Assembly (NCBI GenBank): GCA_011050235.1
Contig: DRGC01000055.1
Coordinates: 99,533 to 163,532, forward strand
Length of the DNA: 64,000 nt
Direction of reading: 5' to 3'
DNA from: Phycisphaerae bacterium
GTDB lineage: Bacteria; Planctomycetota; Phycisphaerae; SM23-33
The notes below the pieces were generated by a model. The model was not told the DNA's origin and did no database searches. It worked only from the letters and a program-made list of their open reading frames with translations. The position numbers were made by a program, and so were the translations under genes. Position 1 is the first letter of the stretch, and every line of letters begins with the position of its first letter. Positions 1 through 8,465 of the stretch are shown here, piece after piece.

Positions 1-845
1 GTGCCGGCGATACACTCGTCGCCGCTCATCACGCCCGTGACCATCCCGTGGAAATCATCCAGCTTGTCGATGATGTCATAGACCGCCGCTCGGTCGCCCT
101 CATCGCCACTGACCCGCCACCACAGGCCGGGCGCCTTGATGGCCATGGCGCAGTTCACGACGTGGCCCATGTAGTTCCAGCGATCCTTCCTGGTGGGCTT
201 GGTTTCGTGAAAGCGTGCAAAGAAGGAACGCCAATCGAATCCCTGGGCGTGGATGGTTACTGCCAGATCGAGTAGCCATTGCTCGCCGGTCTCTTCGAAC
301 AGCAGGTAGATGGCCAGGAGCGTTTCGAACCACCTGAACGCCCCCCAGTTCCACAGGGGCGATGTGTCGATGTGGGCTTCGATTTTGCGAAGGTTGACCT
401 CCAGGGCGCGGAGCACACGGTCATCGTCGACGACCTCGTGGTACAGTGCTAGCACCTTCGTGGCCAGCAATTGACCCCATACATCGTAGTTAGAGTTTGT
501 CTGGTCGCCGTCGCTGGCTTTCATGTCACGCGGGCCGAGCCAGCCATCCTCTTGCTGGTGCTCGAGGATGTACTCCATGTACTTGATGACTTTGGCCTTC
601 AGCGCTTCATCGTCCAGCAGGAACGCCAAGGGGATGGCGCCGTCCAGCCAGTAAGGGGCCCGCTCCCATCCTTCCGACTCGCCGCCGAACCACTGGCTGT
701 TCATCACGTCCGGCCAGAACTCATCGAGCTTGCCGCTGATCCCATTGGCCTGGATGCGCAGTTGGCGTTTCAACCAACCCTCAGGCCGCACGCTGCCAAG
801 CGGCAGTGGGGCGAACGTGGTCGGATTCAGTTTCAGTTCGCTCAT
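1..845 (-). CDS. GH127/DUF1680-like glycoside hydrolase, N-terminal part (cut by window edge)
   Basis: The first 281 codons of a protein running off the left edge; the ATG is at 845. The N-terminus reads [17 protein letters not shown], the usual opening of planctomycetal DUF1680/GH127 proteins (beta-L-arabinofuranosidase-type (alpha/alpha)6 barrels). Later segments such as [18 protein letters not shown] and [11 protein letters not shown] also fit this family. No signal peptide is visible, so it is probably cytoplasmic. It would remove arabinofuranose or a related side-chain sugar. It is divergent from the alcohol dehydrogenase operon, with 201 bp between the starts. The catalytic Cys/Glu region of GH127 would lie beyond the edge, so activity cannot be judged. 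Confidence 0.8.
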   Translation of the reverse strand, partial: MSELKLNPTTFAPLPLGSVRPEGWLKRQLRIQANGISGKLDEFWPDVMNSQWFGGESEGWERAPYWLDGAIPLAFLLDDEALKAKVIKYMEYILEHQQEDGWLGPRDMKASDGDQTNSNYDVWGQLLATKVLALYHEVVDDDRVLRALEVNLRKIEAHIDTSPLWNWGAFRWFETLLAIYLLFEETGEQWLLDLAVTIHAQGFDWRSFFARFHETKPTRKDRWNYMGHVVNCAMAIKAPGLWWRVSGDEGDRAAVYDIIDKLDDFHGMVTGVMSGDECIAG

Positions 846-964
846 CGTGGTGGATTCCTCTCCATAGCAAAGCGACAAGTATACGCACCCCTCGCCCAAA
901 CGAAAGACACGAATAGCACCTTGGAGGCCACAGAGCGGGTCACTCATTCAACCTGGAACAGGTC

Positions 965-993
965 TTGGGGGCACGTCAGCGCCCGCTTACAAT
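965..993 (+). promoter_or_regulatory. Candidate sigma70-type promoter for the 1047-7070 operon
   Basis: TTGGGG (965-970) and TACAAT (988-993) are separated by 17 bp and lie 53 bp before the ATG at 1047. The -35 box is a weak match, so this is only a plausible promoter. Confidence 0.4.
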
Positions 994-1046
994 ACGCGCG
1001 GATCCATGCCAACGATTTGAGCAGCTCACATGAAGGAAACAACGGT

Positions 1047-2090
1047 ATGAAGGCGGTCGTCTACGAAGCGTTCCAGGCAACGCCCGCGATCCAGACTGTT
1101 GCTGATCCGAGCCCAAGTGACGGCGGTGTGGTCATCAAGGTTGAAGCGACGGGTGTGTGCAGAAGCGACTGGCACGGATGGATGGGACATGATCCCGACA
1201 TCACGCTGCCGCACGTGCCCGGGCATGAACTGGCCGGTGTGATCGAGGCAACAGGCAAGGATGTCCGCCAGTGGCAGGTCGGAGATCGGGTGACGATGCC
1301 GTTCGTAGCCGGGTGCGGCACGTGCGCGGAATGCGTATCGGGCAATCAGCAGGTCTGCCCGGACCAGTTCCAGCCGGGGTTCACGAACTGGGGATCGTTC
1401 GCTGAATATGTCGCCATCAACTACGCGGACACGAACCTGGTGAGCTTGCCCGAGTCGATCGATTTCGTTACGGCTGCGAGCCTGGGGTGTCGCTTCGCCA
1501 CCAGCTTCCGCGCGCTGGTCGCTCAGGGACGGGTGACGGCCGGCGAATGGGTGGCGGTCCACGGATGCGGCGGCGTGGGGCTGTCGGCCGTGATGATCGC
1601 TCATGCCCTGGAGGCAGGCGTGATCGCCATCGATATCGCGGACGACAAGCTGCAGTTCGCACAGACCATCGGCGCGACAGCCACCATCAACGCAAGCTCC
1701 TGCGATGATGTCGTGGCGGAGATCAAGCAACTGACCGGTGGCGGCGCGCACGTGTCGATCGATGCCCTGGGCAGTCCGGAGACATGCTTCAATTCCATTT
1801 CCTGCCTGAGACCGCGCGGCAGGCATGTCCAGGTCGGCCTGATGCTGGGCGGCCACAACCATTCGCCCGTCCCCATGGATCTGATCATCGCGAAGGAACT
1901 CGAAGTCATCGGCAGTCACGGCATGCAGGCACACGCCTATCCGGACATGCTCCGCATGATCCAGCAGGGCACGCTGGCGCCCGAGAAGCTCATTGGCAAC
2001 AGAATCACGCTGGAAGAATCCATCCCTGCCCTGATGGACATGAACACCTTTCGCGGTCTTGGCATCACGGTGGTCGACCGCATAGAATAG
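1047..2090 (+). CDS. Zinc-dependent alcohol dehydrogenase (MDR family)
   Basis: A 347-residue medium-chain dehydrogenase that would oxidise a secondary alcohol or sugar carbon with NAD(P). [10 protein letters not shown] holds the catalytic-zinc Cys and [12 protein letters not shown] the GHE motif. A Cys-rich loop ([15 protein letters not shown]) is the structural zinc site, and [10 protein letters not shown] is the Rossmann nucleotide-binding turn. The ATG at 1047 is chosen because homology starts at MKAVVYEAF and a GGAA-type ribosome site precedes it; the frame stays open far upstream without family similarity. It is the first gene of an operon with a sulfatase and two glycosidases, so the substrate is probably a liberated sugar or polyol. 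Confidence 0.9.
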   Translation: MKAVVYEAFQATPAIQTVADPSPSDGGVVIKVEATGVCRSDWHGWMGHDPDITLPHVPGHELAGVIEATGKDVRQWQVGDRVTMPFVAGCGTCAECVSGNQQVCPDQFQPGFTNWGSFAEYVAINYADTNLVSLPESIDFVTAASLGCRFATSFRALVAQGRVTAGEWVAVHGCGGVGLSAVMIAHALEAGVIAIDIADDKLQFAQTIGATATINASSCDDVVAEIKQLTGGGAHVSIDALGSPETCFNSISCLRPRGRHVQVGLMLGGHNHSPVPMDLIIAKELEVIGSHGMQAHAYPDMLRMIQQGTLAPEKLIGNRITLEESIPALMDMNTFRGLGITVVDRIE

Positions 2091-2130
2091 GCGATTGTCC
2101 CTATTCATTGTTGTCAGGAGTAAGTGACCG

Positions 2131-3516
2131 GTGTCCCGGAGACCGAACGTCGTCTTCATTTTCGGTGACGAGTGGCGGATGCAGGCCACGGGCTATAACG
2201 GTGATCCCAACTGCCACACGCCCGTTCTGGATGCCCTCGCATCACGAAGCGTCAACATCACCCATGCCGTCGCGGGAGCGCCTGTTTGCTGTCCGTACCG
2301 CGCAAGCCTGCTGACCGGCCAGTACCCGCTCACGCACGGGGTCTACATCAACGACGTGGAGTTGGATCCGACGTGCGTCTCAATCGCGCGTGCGTTCAAG
2401 GCAGGCGATTACGACACGGCCTACATTGGCAAGTGGCATGTGCACGGAAGTCCGGACGGACAGTACTCGCGGCGCAGCACGTTCGTGCCTCGCGACTGCC
2501 AGATGGGTTTCGACTACTGGAAGGGGTTCGAGTGCACCCACGATTACAACAACTCAACGTACTTCTTCAACGACGACCCCACGCCGCGCGAGTGGGAGGG
2601 CTATGACGCACTTGCGCAAAGCCGCGATGCGGCCGCCTATATCAAAGCCCGCACCGATGGGGATTCTCCATTCCTGCTGATGCTCTCCTGGGGGCCGCCG
2701 CATTTTCCATTGGACTCAGCGCCCGAAGAATACCGACAGCGTTACGAGAATCGCCCCATCCAGTTGCGGCCCAACGTCCCTCCGGAGATGCGCGAACAGG
2801 CCACCGACAATCTGCGTGGGTACTACGCCCACATCGCCGCCCTCGACGATTGCCTGAACGTCGTGCTGGAGGCGATCGATGCTGCCAACATGGCCGAGAA
2901 CACGATCGTCATTCTCACCTCGGACCATGGTGACATGATGGGTTCGCAGGGATTGGGCACAAAGCTATTCCCGTGGGATGAGTCCATACGAGTTCCCTTC
3001 CTCCTTCGCTGGCCGGCCTTGCACGACACAGGCCGCCAGATGCCGCTGCCACTCGACGCGCCGGATATCATGCCCACCTTGCTCGGTCTGTGCGACGTGC
3101 CGATACCGGAGACGGTCGAAGGCAAGGACTGGTCACCGTTCATTCGTGGCCAAGAAGCGCCCACCGGAGATGAGGCCGCGCTGTTGGTCATGCCGGCTGA
3201 GTTCCATGAGCTTCGTATCAACGGCATGAAAGCCTACCGCGGCCTGCGGACGGCGCGTTATACCTACGTTCGAGACCTTGATGGCCCCTGGTTGCTCTAT
3301 GACAACGAGGCCGACCCGTACCAGATGTGCAATCTGATTGACCGGCCTGAGCAAAAGGAACTTCAGGCGGACCTAGAGCGACAGCTACAAGCCCGGCTCG
3401 ACGCCCTCGGCGATGAGTTTCTCGATGGCCAGGCGTACCTTCAACGGGACGGCCTGGACCACTACTACGAAGCCAACGACACGTGCGTCAACCAATGGTC
3501 CGACCCTTGGGCCTAG
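2131..3516 (+). CDS. Sulfatase, Cys-type (S1 family)
   Basis: A 461-residue type I sulfatase with a GTG start at 2131 and a CAGGAG-like ribosome site 10 bases upstream. The formylglycine motif is CCPYR (Cys53), followed by ASLLTGQYPLTHGV. Asp13 (FGDEWR) and a later TSDHGDMMG supply metal ligands. The maturase (FGE or anSME) is not in the window. No signal peptide is visible, so it probably acts in the cytoplasm on imported oligosaccharides. It lies 40 bp after the dehydrogenase and 12 bp before the GH116 gene, so the three are very likely co-transcribed. The C-terminus carries the usual DPYQMCNLIDRPE segment of this family. Confidence 0.93.
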   Translation: MSRRPNVVFIFGDEWRMQATGYNGDPNCHTPVLDALASRSVNITHAVAGAPVCCPYRASLLTGQYPLTHGVYINDVELDPTCVSIARAFKAGDYDTAYIGKWHVHGSPDGQYSRRSTFVPRDCQMGFDYWKGFECTHDYNNSTYFFNDDPTPREWEGYDALAQSRDAAAYIKARTDGDSPFLLMLSWGPPHFPLDSAPEEYRQRYENRPIQLRPNVPPEMREQATDNLRGYYAHIAALDDCLNVVLEAIDAANMAENTIVILTSDHGDMMGSQGLGTKLFPWDESIRVPFLLRWPALHDTGRQMPLPLDAPDIMPTLLGLCDVPIPETVEGKDWSPFIRGQEAPTGDEAALLVMPAEFHELRINGMKAYRGLRTARYTYVRDLDGPWLLYDNEADPYQMCNLIDRPEQKELQADLERQLQARLDALGDEFLDGQAYLQRDGLDHYYEANDTCVNQWSDPWA

Positions 3517-3528
3517 ACAGAGGATAGC

Positions 3529-6060
3529 ATGGCAAAACGACTGAACCCCGACTGGCCGGTACTGACGAGCTACGATCAAGACCATCTGACCCGAATCGCC
3601 CTGCCGCTGGGTGGGATCGGCACGGGCACGGTGTCGCTGGGCGGCCGCGGCGATCTCCGCGACTGGGAGATCATGAACCGCCCGGCCAAGGGCTACGCCC
3701 CGCGCGATTCCTTCTTTGCGCTATTCGCCAAGGAGCCCGGCAAGGCGCCCGTTACGTTCGGCCTGGAGGGCCTGCTCGAGCCGCAAGATTACGAGGGATT
3801 TCTCGGCAGCAACGCGCAGAACCACTACCTGCCGCGGTTCCGCAACTGCGAGTTCCATGCGGCCTATCCGTTCGGGCAGGTGCTGCTATCCGACCCGGAC
3901 ATGCCGGTCGACGTGCGGCTGGAGGGCTTCAATCCGTTCATTCCGGCCGATACCGACGCCAGCAGCATCCCCGTGGCGGTCTTGCGCTTCGTGGTCCGCA
4001 ACAAGACCCATCGCCCCATCCAAGCCGCGATCGCCGGCACGGTCCAGAACACCATCGGCACCGACGGCACTAACGGCAAGGTCGGTGAGAACGTCAACAC
4101 GTTCAAAGATGCCAACGGCCTTCGCGGCATCTACATGACCTCGCGCGAGGTGCCGGCCCAGTCGGAGTGCTTCGGCACCATGGCCCTGGCCACGCCCGCC
4201 AAGACCGGCGTTTCGCACCGCACCGCCTGGCTCGACCGCTGGTGGGGCCACGCGGTGATGGACTTCTTCGACGACTTCAGCGCCGACGGCAAGCTCACCC
4301 ACCGCAAGCGCAGCCCCAACGTCTCCGGGCCGAGAGGATCGCTCGCCGTCAAGGGCACGATTCCCGCCAAAGGCGAAAAGACCTTCACCTTCCTGCTGAC
4401 GTGGCACTTCCCCAACCGCATCGCCTGGCCCGGCGATCCGTACGGACCCAAGCACACCTGCTGCGATCCGCCGAATGATCAGATCGGCAACTACTACACG
4501 AAGCAGTACCGAAACGCCTGGGACGTGGCCGCCAAGACGCTTGCGGAACTACCGAAGCTGGAGGCCAAGACGCTCACCTTCGTCAAGAGCTTCTGCGATA
4601 GCGACCTGCCGGACGTCGTCAAAGAGGCCGCCCTCTACAATGCCAGCACGCTGCGGACACAGACCTGCTTTCGATTGTCCGATGGCAAGCTCTACGCCTG
4701 GGAAGGCTGCTTCGACAAGAGCGGCTGCTGCAACGGCACGTGCACGCACGTGTGGAACTACGAGCAGGCGACGGCCTACCTGTTCGGCGATCTGTCGCTG
4801 ACCATGCGGGAAGTGGAGTTCATCGACGCCACGCGCGCCGACGGCCACATGGACTTCCGCCCGGGCCATCTGCTGGCCGAGCCGGGTTGCTACAACTGGG
4901 CCGCCACCGACGGGCAGATGGGCTGCATCATGAAGCTCTACCGCGACTGGCAACTGTCCGGTGATGAGGCCGTGCTCCGCCGCTACTGGCCGGCTGCGAA
5001 GAAGGCCCTCGAGTTCTGCTGGATTCCCAAGGGTTGGGACGGCGACCAGGACGGCGTGATGGAAGGCGCCCAGCACCACACGTTGGACACCGAATACTTC
5101 GGCCCCAACCCGCTGTGCGAAGGCTGGTACCTCGGCGCGCTACGCGCGTGCGAGGAAATGGCCCGGTACCTCGGCGAGGACGACTTCGCCGACAAATGTC
5201 GCTCCCTCTTCGAGCGCGGCCGCGAGTGGACCGATGAGAACCTTTTCAACGGCGAGTACTACGAACAGCAGATCGTCCCGCCGGGCAAAGCCTCGAACGT
5301 TGCGAAGGGTCTGCTCGCCTCCGCCGACATCGATCTCAAGGAGCCCTGGTTCCAGCTCGCCTCGGGCTGCCTGGTCGACCAGCTCGCCGGCCAGTTCATG
5401 GCCCACGTGTGCGGCCTGGGCTACCTGTTCAAGCCCAGCCACATCCGCAAGACGCTGCGGAGCATCTTCAAATACAACCGCCGCGAGAACATGTTCGGGC
5501 ATCTCAACTACCGCAACTCGTTCGTCCTGAACGACGAGTCGGCCATGCTGATCGCCGTGTACCCCAAGGGCGATCGGCCGAAGATCCCCGTGCCGGGCCA
5601 GGCCGACGTGATGACGGGCTTCGAGTACGCCGCGGCCGTCCACATGCTGCAGGAGGGCCTGACCAAGCAGGGCTTAACGTGCATCAAGGATATCCGCGAC
5701 CGGTACGACGGCAAGAAGCGCAGCCCATTCAACGAAGCCGAATGCGGCCATCACTACGGCCGGGCCATGGCAAGCTGGGCGGCCGTCACCACACTGACCG
5801 GCTTCCAGTATTCGGGCGTGACCAAGACCATGGCCTTTACCGCCACGGACACCCCGTCCACGTTCTTCTGGTCCAACGGCTACGCCTGGGGCACCATCAA
5901 ACAGCGACCCACGCGAAGCGGCACTCGCGTGGAGCTGAAGGTGCTGTTCGGCCAACTGGAGCTGAAGACACTCGAACTGACCGGAAAAGGCGCCATCGAG
6001 TTCAGCCGCCCGCGCAGACTGACCGCGGGCCGTGGGAAGGACCTTGTCTGCAAGGTGTAG
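3529..6060 (+). CDS. GH116 / DUF608 glycosidase (GBA2-like)
   Basis: An 843-residue member of the non-lysosomal glucosylceramidase family, retaining beta-glucosidases or beta-xylosidases in the bacterial members studied. The N-terminal beta-sandwich begins with GIPL-type residues (LPLGGIGTGTVSLGGRGDL). The (alpha/alpha)6 catalytic domain contains CTHVWNYEQATAYLF, then VMEGAQHHTLD (Glu512, candidate nucleophile by analogy with TxGH116 Glu441) and LVDQLAGQF (Asp617, candidate acid/base). The spacing between these residues is shorter than in TxGH116, so the catalytic assignment is tentative. No signal peptide is visible. The start at 3529 has an AGAGGA ribosome site. Confidence 0.9.
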   Translation: MAKRLNPDWPVLTSYDQDHLTRIALPLGGIGTGTVSLGGRGDLRDWEIMNRPAKGYAPRDSFFALFAKEPGKAPVTFGLEGLLEPQDYEGFLGSNAQNHYLPRFRNCEFHAAYPFGQVLLSDPDMPVDVRLEGFNPFIPADTDASSIPVAVLRFVVRNKTHRPIQAAIAGTVQNTIGTDGTNGKVGENVNTFKDANGLRGIYMTSREVPAQSECFGTMALATPAKTGVSHRTAWLDRWWGHAVMDFFDDFSADGKLTHRKRSPNVSGPRGSLAVKGTIPAKGEKTFTFLLTWHFPNRIAWPGDPYGPKHTCCDPPNDQIGNYYTKQYRNAWDVAAKTLAELPKLEAKTLTFVKSFCDSDLPDVVKEAALYNASTLRTQTCFRLSDGKLYAWEGCFDKSGCCNGTCTHVWNYEQATAYLFGDLSLTMREVEFIDATRADGHMDFRPGHLLAEPGCYNWAATDGQMGCIMKLYRDWQLSGDEAVLRRYWPAAKKALEFCWIPKGWDGDQDGVMEGAQHHTLDTEYFGPNPLCEGWYLGALRACEEMARYLGEDDFADKCRSLFERGREWTDENLFNGEYYEQQIVPPGKASNVAKGLLASADIDLKEPWFQLASGCLVDQLAGQFMAHVCGLGYLFKPSHIRKTLRSIFKYNRRENMFGHLNYRNSFVLNDESAMLIAVYPKGDRPKIPVPGQADVMTGFEYAAAVHMLQEGLTKQGLTCIKDIRDRYDGKKRSPFNEAECGHHYGRAMASWAAVTTLTGFQYSGVTKTMAFTATDTPSTFFWSNGYAWGTIKQRPTRSGTRVELKVLFGQLELKTLELTGKGAIEFSRPRRLTAGRGKDLVCKV

Positions 6061-6107
6061 TGACCCTGAGCGCGGGCGCAGGTGAACCTATCGGGCCAGG
6101 AGACGAA

Positions 6108-7070
6108 ATGAGAGGACCTATAAGGCCTGCAAAGAGAGAGATCCTTCCGTTCGAAGTGTTTGCGAGTTTCAAACGGATTGAGAAGGGCAATCCTATCATC
6201 GCCTGCGGGCCGCCCCAGTGGGCGGCTGCGACCCACGGCATTGTTGTGGGCGATACGCTGCATTACATCTGGGCCAGAAATCAGAACAACCGGTGGGTGT
6301 TGATGCACAGCACGGCGCCTGTCAGCCGCCCCTGGGAGGTCGAGCACGATCCAAGGAACCCGATCCTGCAACCCTCGGCGGATGGGTTCGACGACAAGTC
6401 GGTCGAATACCCCTTCCCTTTCCGAAATCCTGCGGATGGGACCTTCTACATGTATTACCGCGGGGAAGGCCACAACGCGCCCGAGCAGACAGGCCTGTTG
6501 GTCAGCGATGGCGATCTCGGCAAATGGCGACGCGTCGGGACAACCCCCGTGATCCTGGCGGACACCGATCATGAACGATGGGGGGCGACGCATCCGTCCG
6601 TGGCCGTCGTGGGCGATACGATCCACATCGTCTACACGGGCAGGCCAACGGGATCGTGTGAGGAAGGCGTCACAATCTGTCACGCGACAGCCCCGACAAG
6701 CGACCCGGCCAACGTCACGAAGAATCCCGCCAATCCTGTTTTCACGGGCACGGGTCAGCCATGGGACAGCTTTGGCGTTCGCGAGGCAGAGCTGTTCGTT
6801 GGGCCGGAATACATCCATATGCTTTACGGCGGCTGTGACGGCAAGACGTGTCGCATCGGGCATGTGCGGACCCGTGACTTCCGCGCCTTCGAGCCCAGCC
6901 CCCTCAATCCGGTATTCGTTCCCGACGAAGACCCCGACGCCTGGGATTGTGACGGCGTGCTGACGCCGCAGGTCATCAAGGTCGGCGACACTTACACGAT
7001 GATCTACGCCGGCCGAAAGGGCAATGAATGGCAGACGGGTCTGGCTATAGCTCGGCCGTCCGCCGAATGA
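6108..7070 (+). CDS. Five-bladed beta-propeller glycosidase-like protein (GH43/GH130-like)
   Basis: A 320-residue protein made of repeated propeller blades: FPFRNPADGTFYMYYRGEG, THPSVAVVGDTIHIVYTG, and a last blade with DGVLTPQVIKVGDTYTMIYAG. These are typical of GH43, GH32/68 and GH130 proteins; I cannot place it in one family by eye. The ATG at 6108 is used because a CAGGAGA site precedes it and similarity starts there; the frame is open upstream inside GH116. It closes the first operon and its 3' end overlaps the convergent MttB-like gene by 26 bp. Confidence 0.75.
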   Translation: MRGPIRPAKREILPFEVFASFKRIEKGNPIIACGPPQWAAATHGIVVGDTLHYIWARNQNNRWVLMHSTAPVSRPWEVEHDPRNPILQPSADGFDDKSVEYPFPFRNPADGTFYMYYRGEGHNAPEQTGLLVSDGDLGKWRRVGTTPVILADTDHERWGATHPSVAVVGDTIHIVYTGRPTGSCEEGVTICHATAPTSDPANVTKNPANPVFTGTGQPWDSFGVREAELFVGPEYIHMLYGGCDGKTCRIGHVRTRDFRAFEPSPLNPVFVPDEDPDAWDCDGVLTPQVIKVGDTYTMIYAGRKGNEWQTGLAIARPSAE

Positions 7071-8442
7071 TGGCTCGCAGGTCGCGTTCCTCGTCGGCTG
7101 AGATGAAGCTGGTTGGTTCGAAATTGCGCGCAAAGTCGACGGCCCGTTCTCGCGCCAGGTCGGCGTCGGCCTTGCCGCCAGCCGCCAGCCACGTCGCCAC
7201 ATTACCAGACGACCAGAGATCAGGCTGCCACAAACAGCGGCGGAAGTTCTCGGCCGTGAAGTCGGTCCCCATGTGATTGCCGTCAATACCGACGGCCTTG
7301 ATCTCATCGAACGCGCACTCAATGTCATCGATGACGGGCTCGGCAAGCAGAGCGCGCAGGCCGTTGGCGATGTCGCAATCCAGGAACATCTGAATCGGCG
7401 AGCATATCTCATCCGTGCCGAGCAGGCCGGCTTCGATGCTGCCGTAACCCGTTGCCAGCGCAGTGACCAGCGCACCGACGGCCTTCTGTGCGCCGGCTTC
7501 GGCCGACGGCATCTTCGCGTCGGTCAATCCCGTGTGCCCGCTGCAACTACAGCCGTAGAACCGGGCGATGTCCGCGAATAGCACATTGATCAGGTGTTGC
7601 TCAGGCCGGCCGTAGCAGAATCCGCCGCGCCGCATGTCGATGGTCGACACCGACGCATACAAGCTGAAGGTCGTCTCCGGGTCCAACGCTCGCCGCAGCA
7701 GGAAGATGAACATCTGCTCGGCCAGCGCCAGTGTGAGCGACCCGGCGATCGTCACCGGCGCTGTCCCGCCTTGGGTCGCCAGATGCCCGATGCCCATGGC
7801 GAATCCTCGCTCATGGAAGAACAGCAATCGTTCGCATTCCGACCGAGCCAGCTTGAGCGGCGAGACCATGAACCCGAACACGCGCACGATGTCGGCCAGG
7901 TCCTGACCGGTGTAGCTCGCATGACACTCGAACATGTCCAGCACCGGCTGACACAGCCTGGTGGCCTGGACGCTCTGGCCCTGATGGCCGCCATATTTCC
8001 AGGCGTAGAGCTTCTCGGCCAGCGGGTGGAGATCCCGCGGAATATCGCTGTCGTTAAACGGGATGCCCAACAGGCTTGTGCAGCCGATGTCGGGCAGGCT
8101 GCGGGCCAGTGCGATGTAGAGAGCCAGTCGATGTTCGTCGAACTCGACGAGATCGTTGGTCTCGGGATCGTGATAGAGGCATTGGCCCACGCCACACCCA
8201 AGAGCGATGTGCGTTCTGTCCTCCCACATCGGGTCCTTGTGAGCATCCTCGATCAATCGCTCGACGATCGCGGGAGCGAACCGCACTCTCTCGGCGTGTT
8301 CATCGCGCTGGCCGCCGATGTCAGCCAGCCGCTCGCGCAGGGCCGTGTGCTCAACGCGAACACCGATCTCGGCCAGGACACGAAGCGCGTTGTGATGAAT
8401 GCGCTCGACCTGCTCGACAGTCAGTTGCGGTCTGAGTCTCAT
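7045..8442 (-). CDS. MttB-family (trimethylamine methyltransferase-like) protein, non-pyrrolysine
   Basis: A 465-residue member of the MttB superfamily. Known members move a methyl group from a methylated amine or betaine to a corrinoid protein. The N-terminus (LTVEQVERIHHNALRVLAEI, then GVRVEH) is the family signature, and GHLATQGGTAPVTIAGSL and CSGHTGLTDAKM match the TIM-barrel core. The frame contains no in-frame amber codon, so it belongs with the non-pyrrolysine homologues such as glycine-betaine methyltransferases. No corrinoid protein or RamA-type reactivator is in the window. It is the last gene of the minus-strand operon, 23 bp after the glycyl radical enzyme. The ATG at 8442 is chosen because the open frame further upstream is only the antisense of that gene. 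Confidence 0.82.
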   Translation of the reverse strand: MRLRPQLTVEQVERIHHNALRVLAEIGVRVEHTALRERLADIGGQRDEHAERVRFAPAIVERLIEDAHKDPMWEDRTHIALGCGVGQCLYHDPETNDLVEFDEHRLALYIALARSLPDIGCTSLLGIPFNDSDIPRDLHPLAEKLYAWKYGGHQGQSVQATRLCQPVLDMFECHASYTGQDLADIVRVFGFMVSPLKLARSECERLLFFHERGFAMGIGHLATQGGTAPVTIAGSLTLALAEQMFIFLLRRALDPETTFSLYASVSTIDMRRGGFCYGRPEQHLINVLFADIARFYGCSCSGHTGLTDAKMPSAEAGAQKAVGALVTALATGYGSIEAGLLGTDEICSPIQMFLDCDIANGLRALLAEPVIDDIECAFDEIKAVGIDGNHMGTDFTAENFRRCLWQPDLWSSGNVATWLAAGGKADADLARERAVDFARNFEPTSFISADEERDLRAIIRRTAEL

Positions 8443-8465
8443 GTATTGGGCCTCGCTTGCGCCTG

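Noticed and set aside
471..1046. Long N-terminal extension of the alcohol dehydrogenase reading frame
   Set aside because: It is antisense to the GH127-like gene and then crosses the intergenic space; dehydrogenase similarity and a ribosome site begin at 1047.
1026..2189. 387-codon open frame on the minus strand
   Set aside because: It is the antisense of the alcohol dehydrogenase, a common result of GC-rich third positions; its translation has no protein-family pattern.
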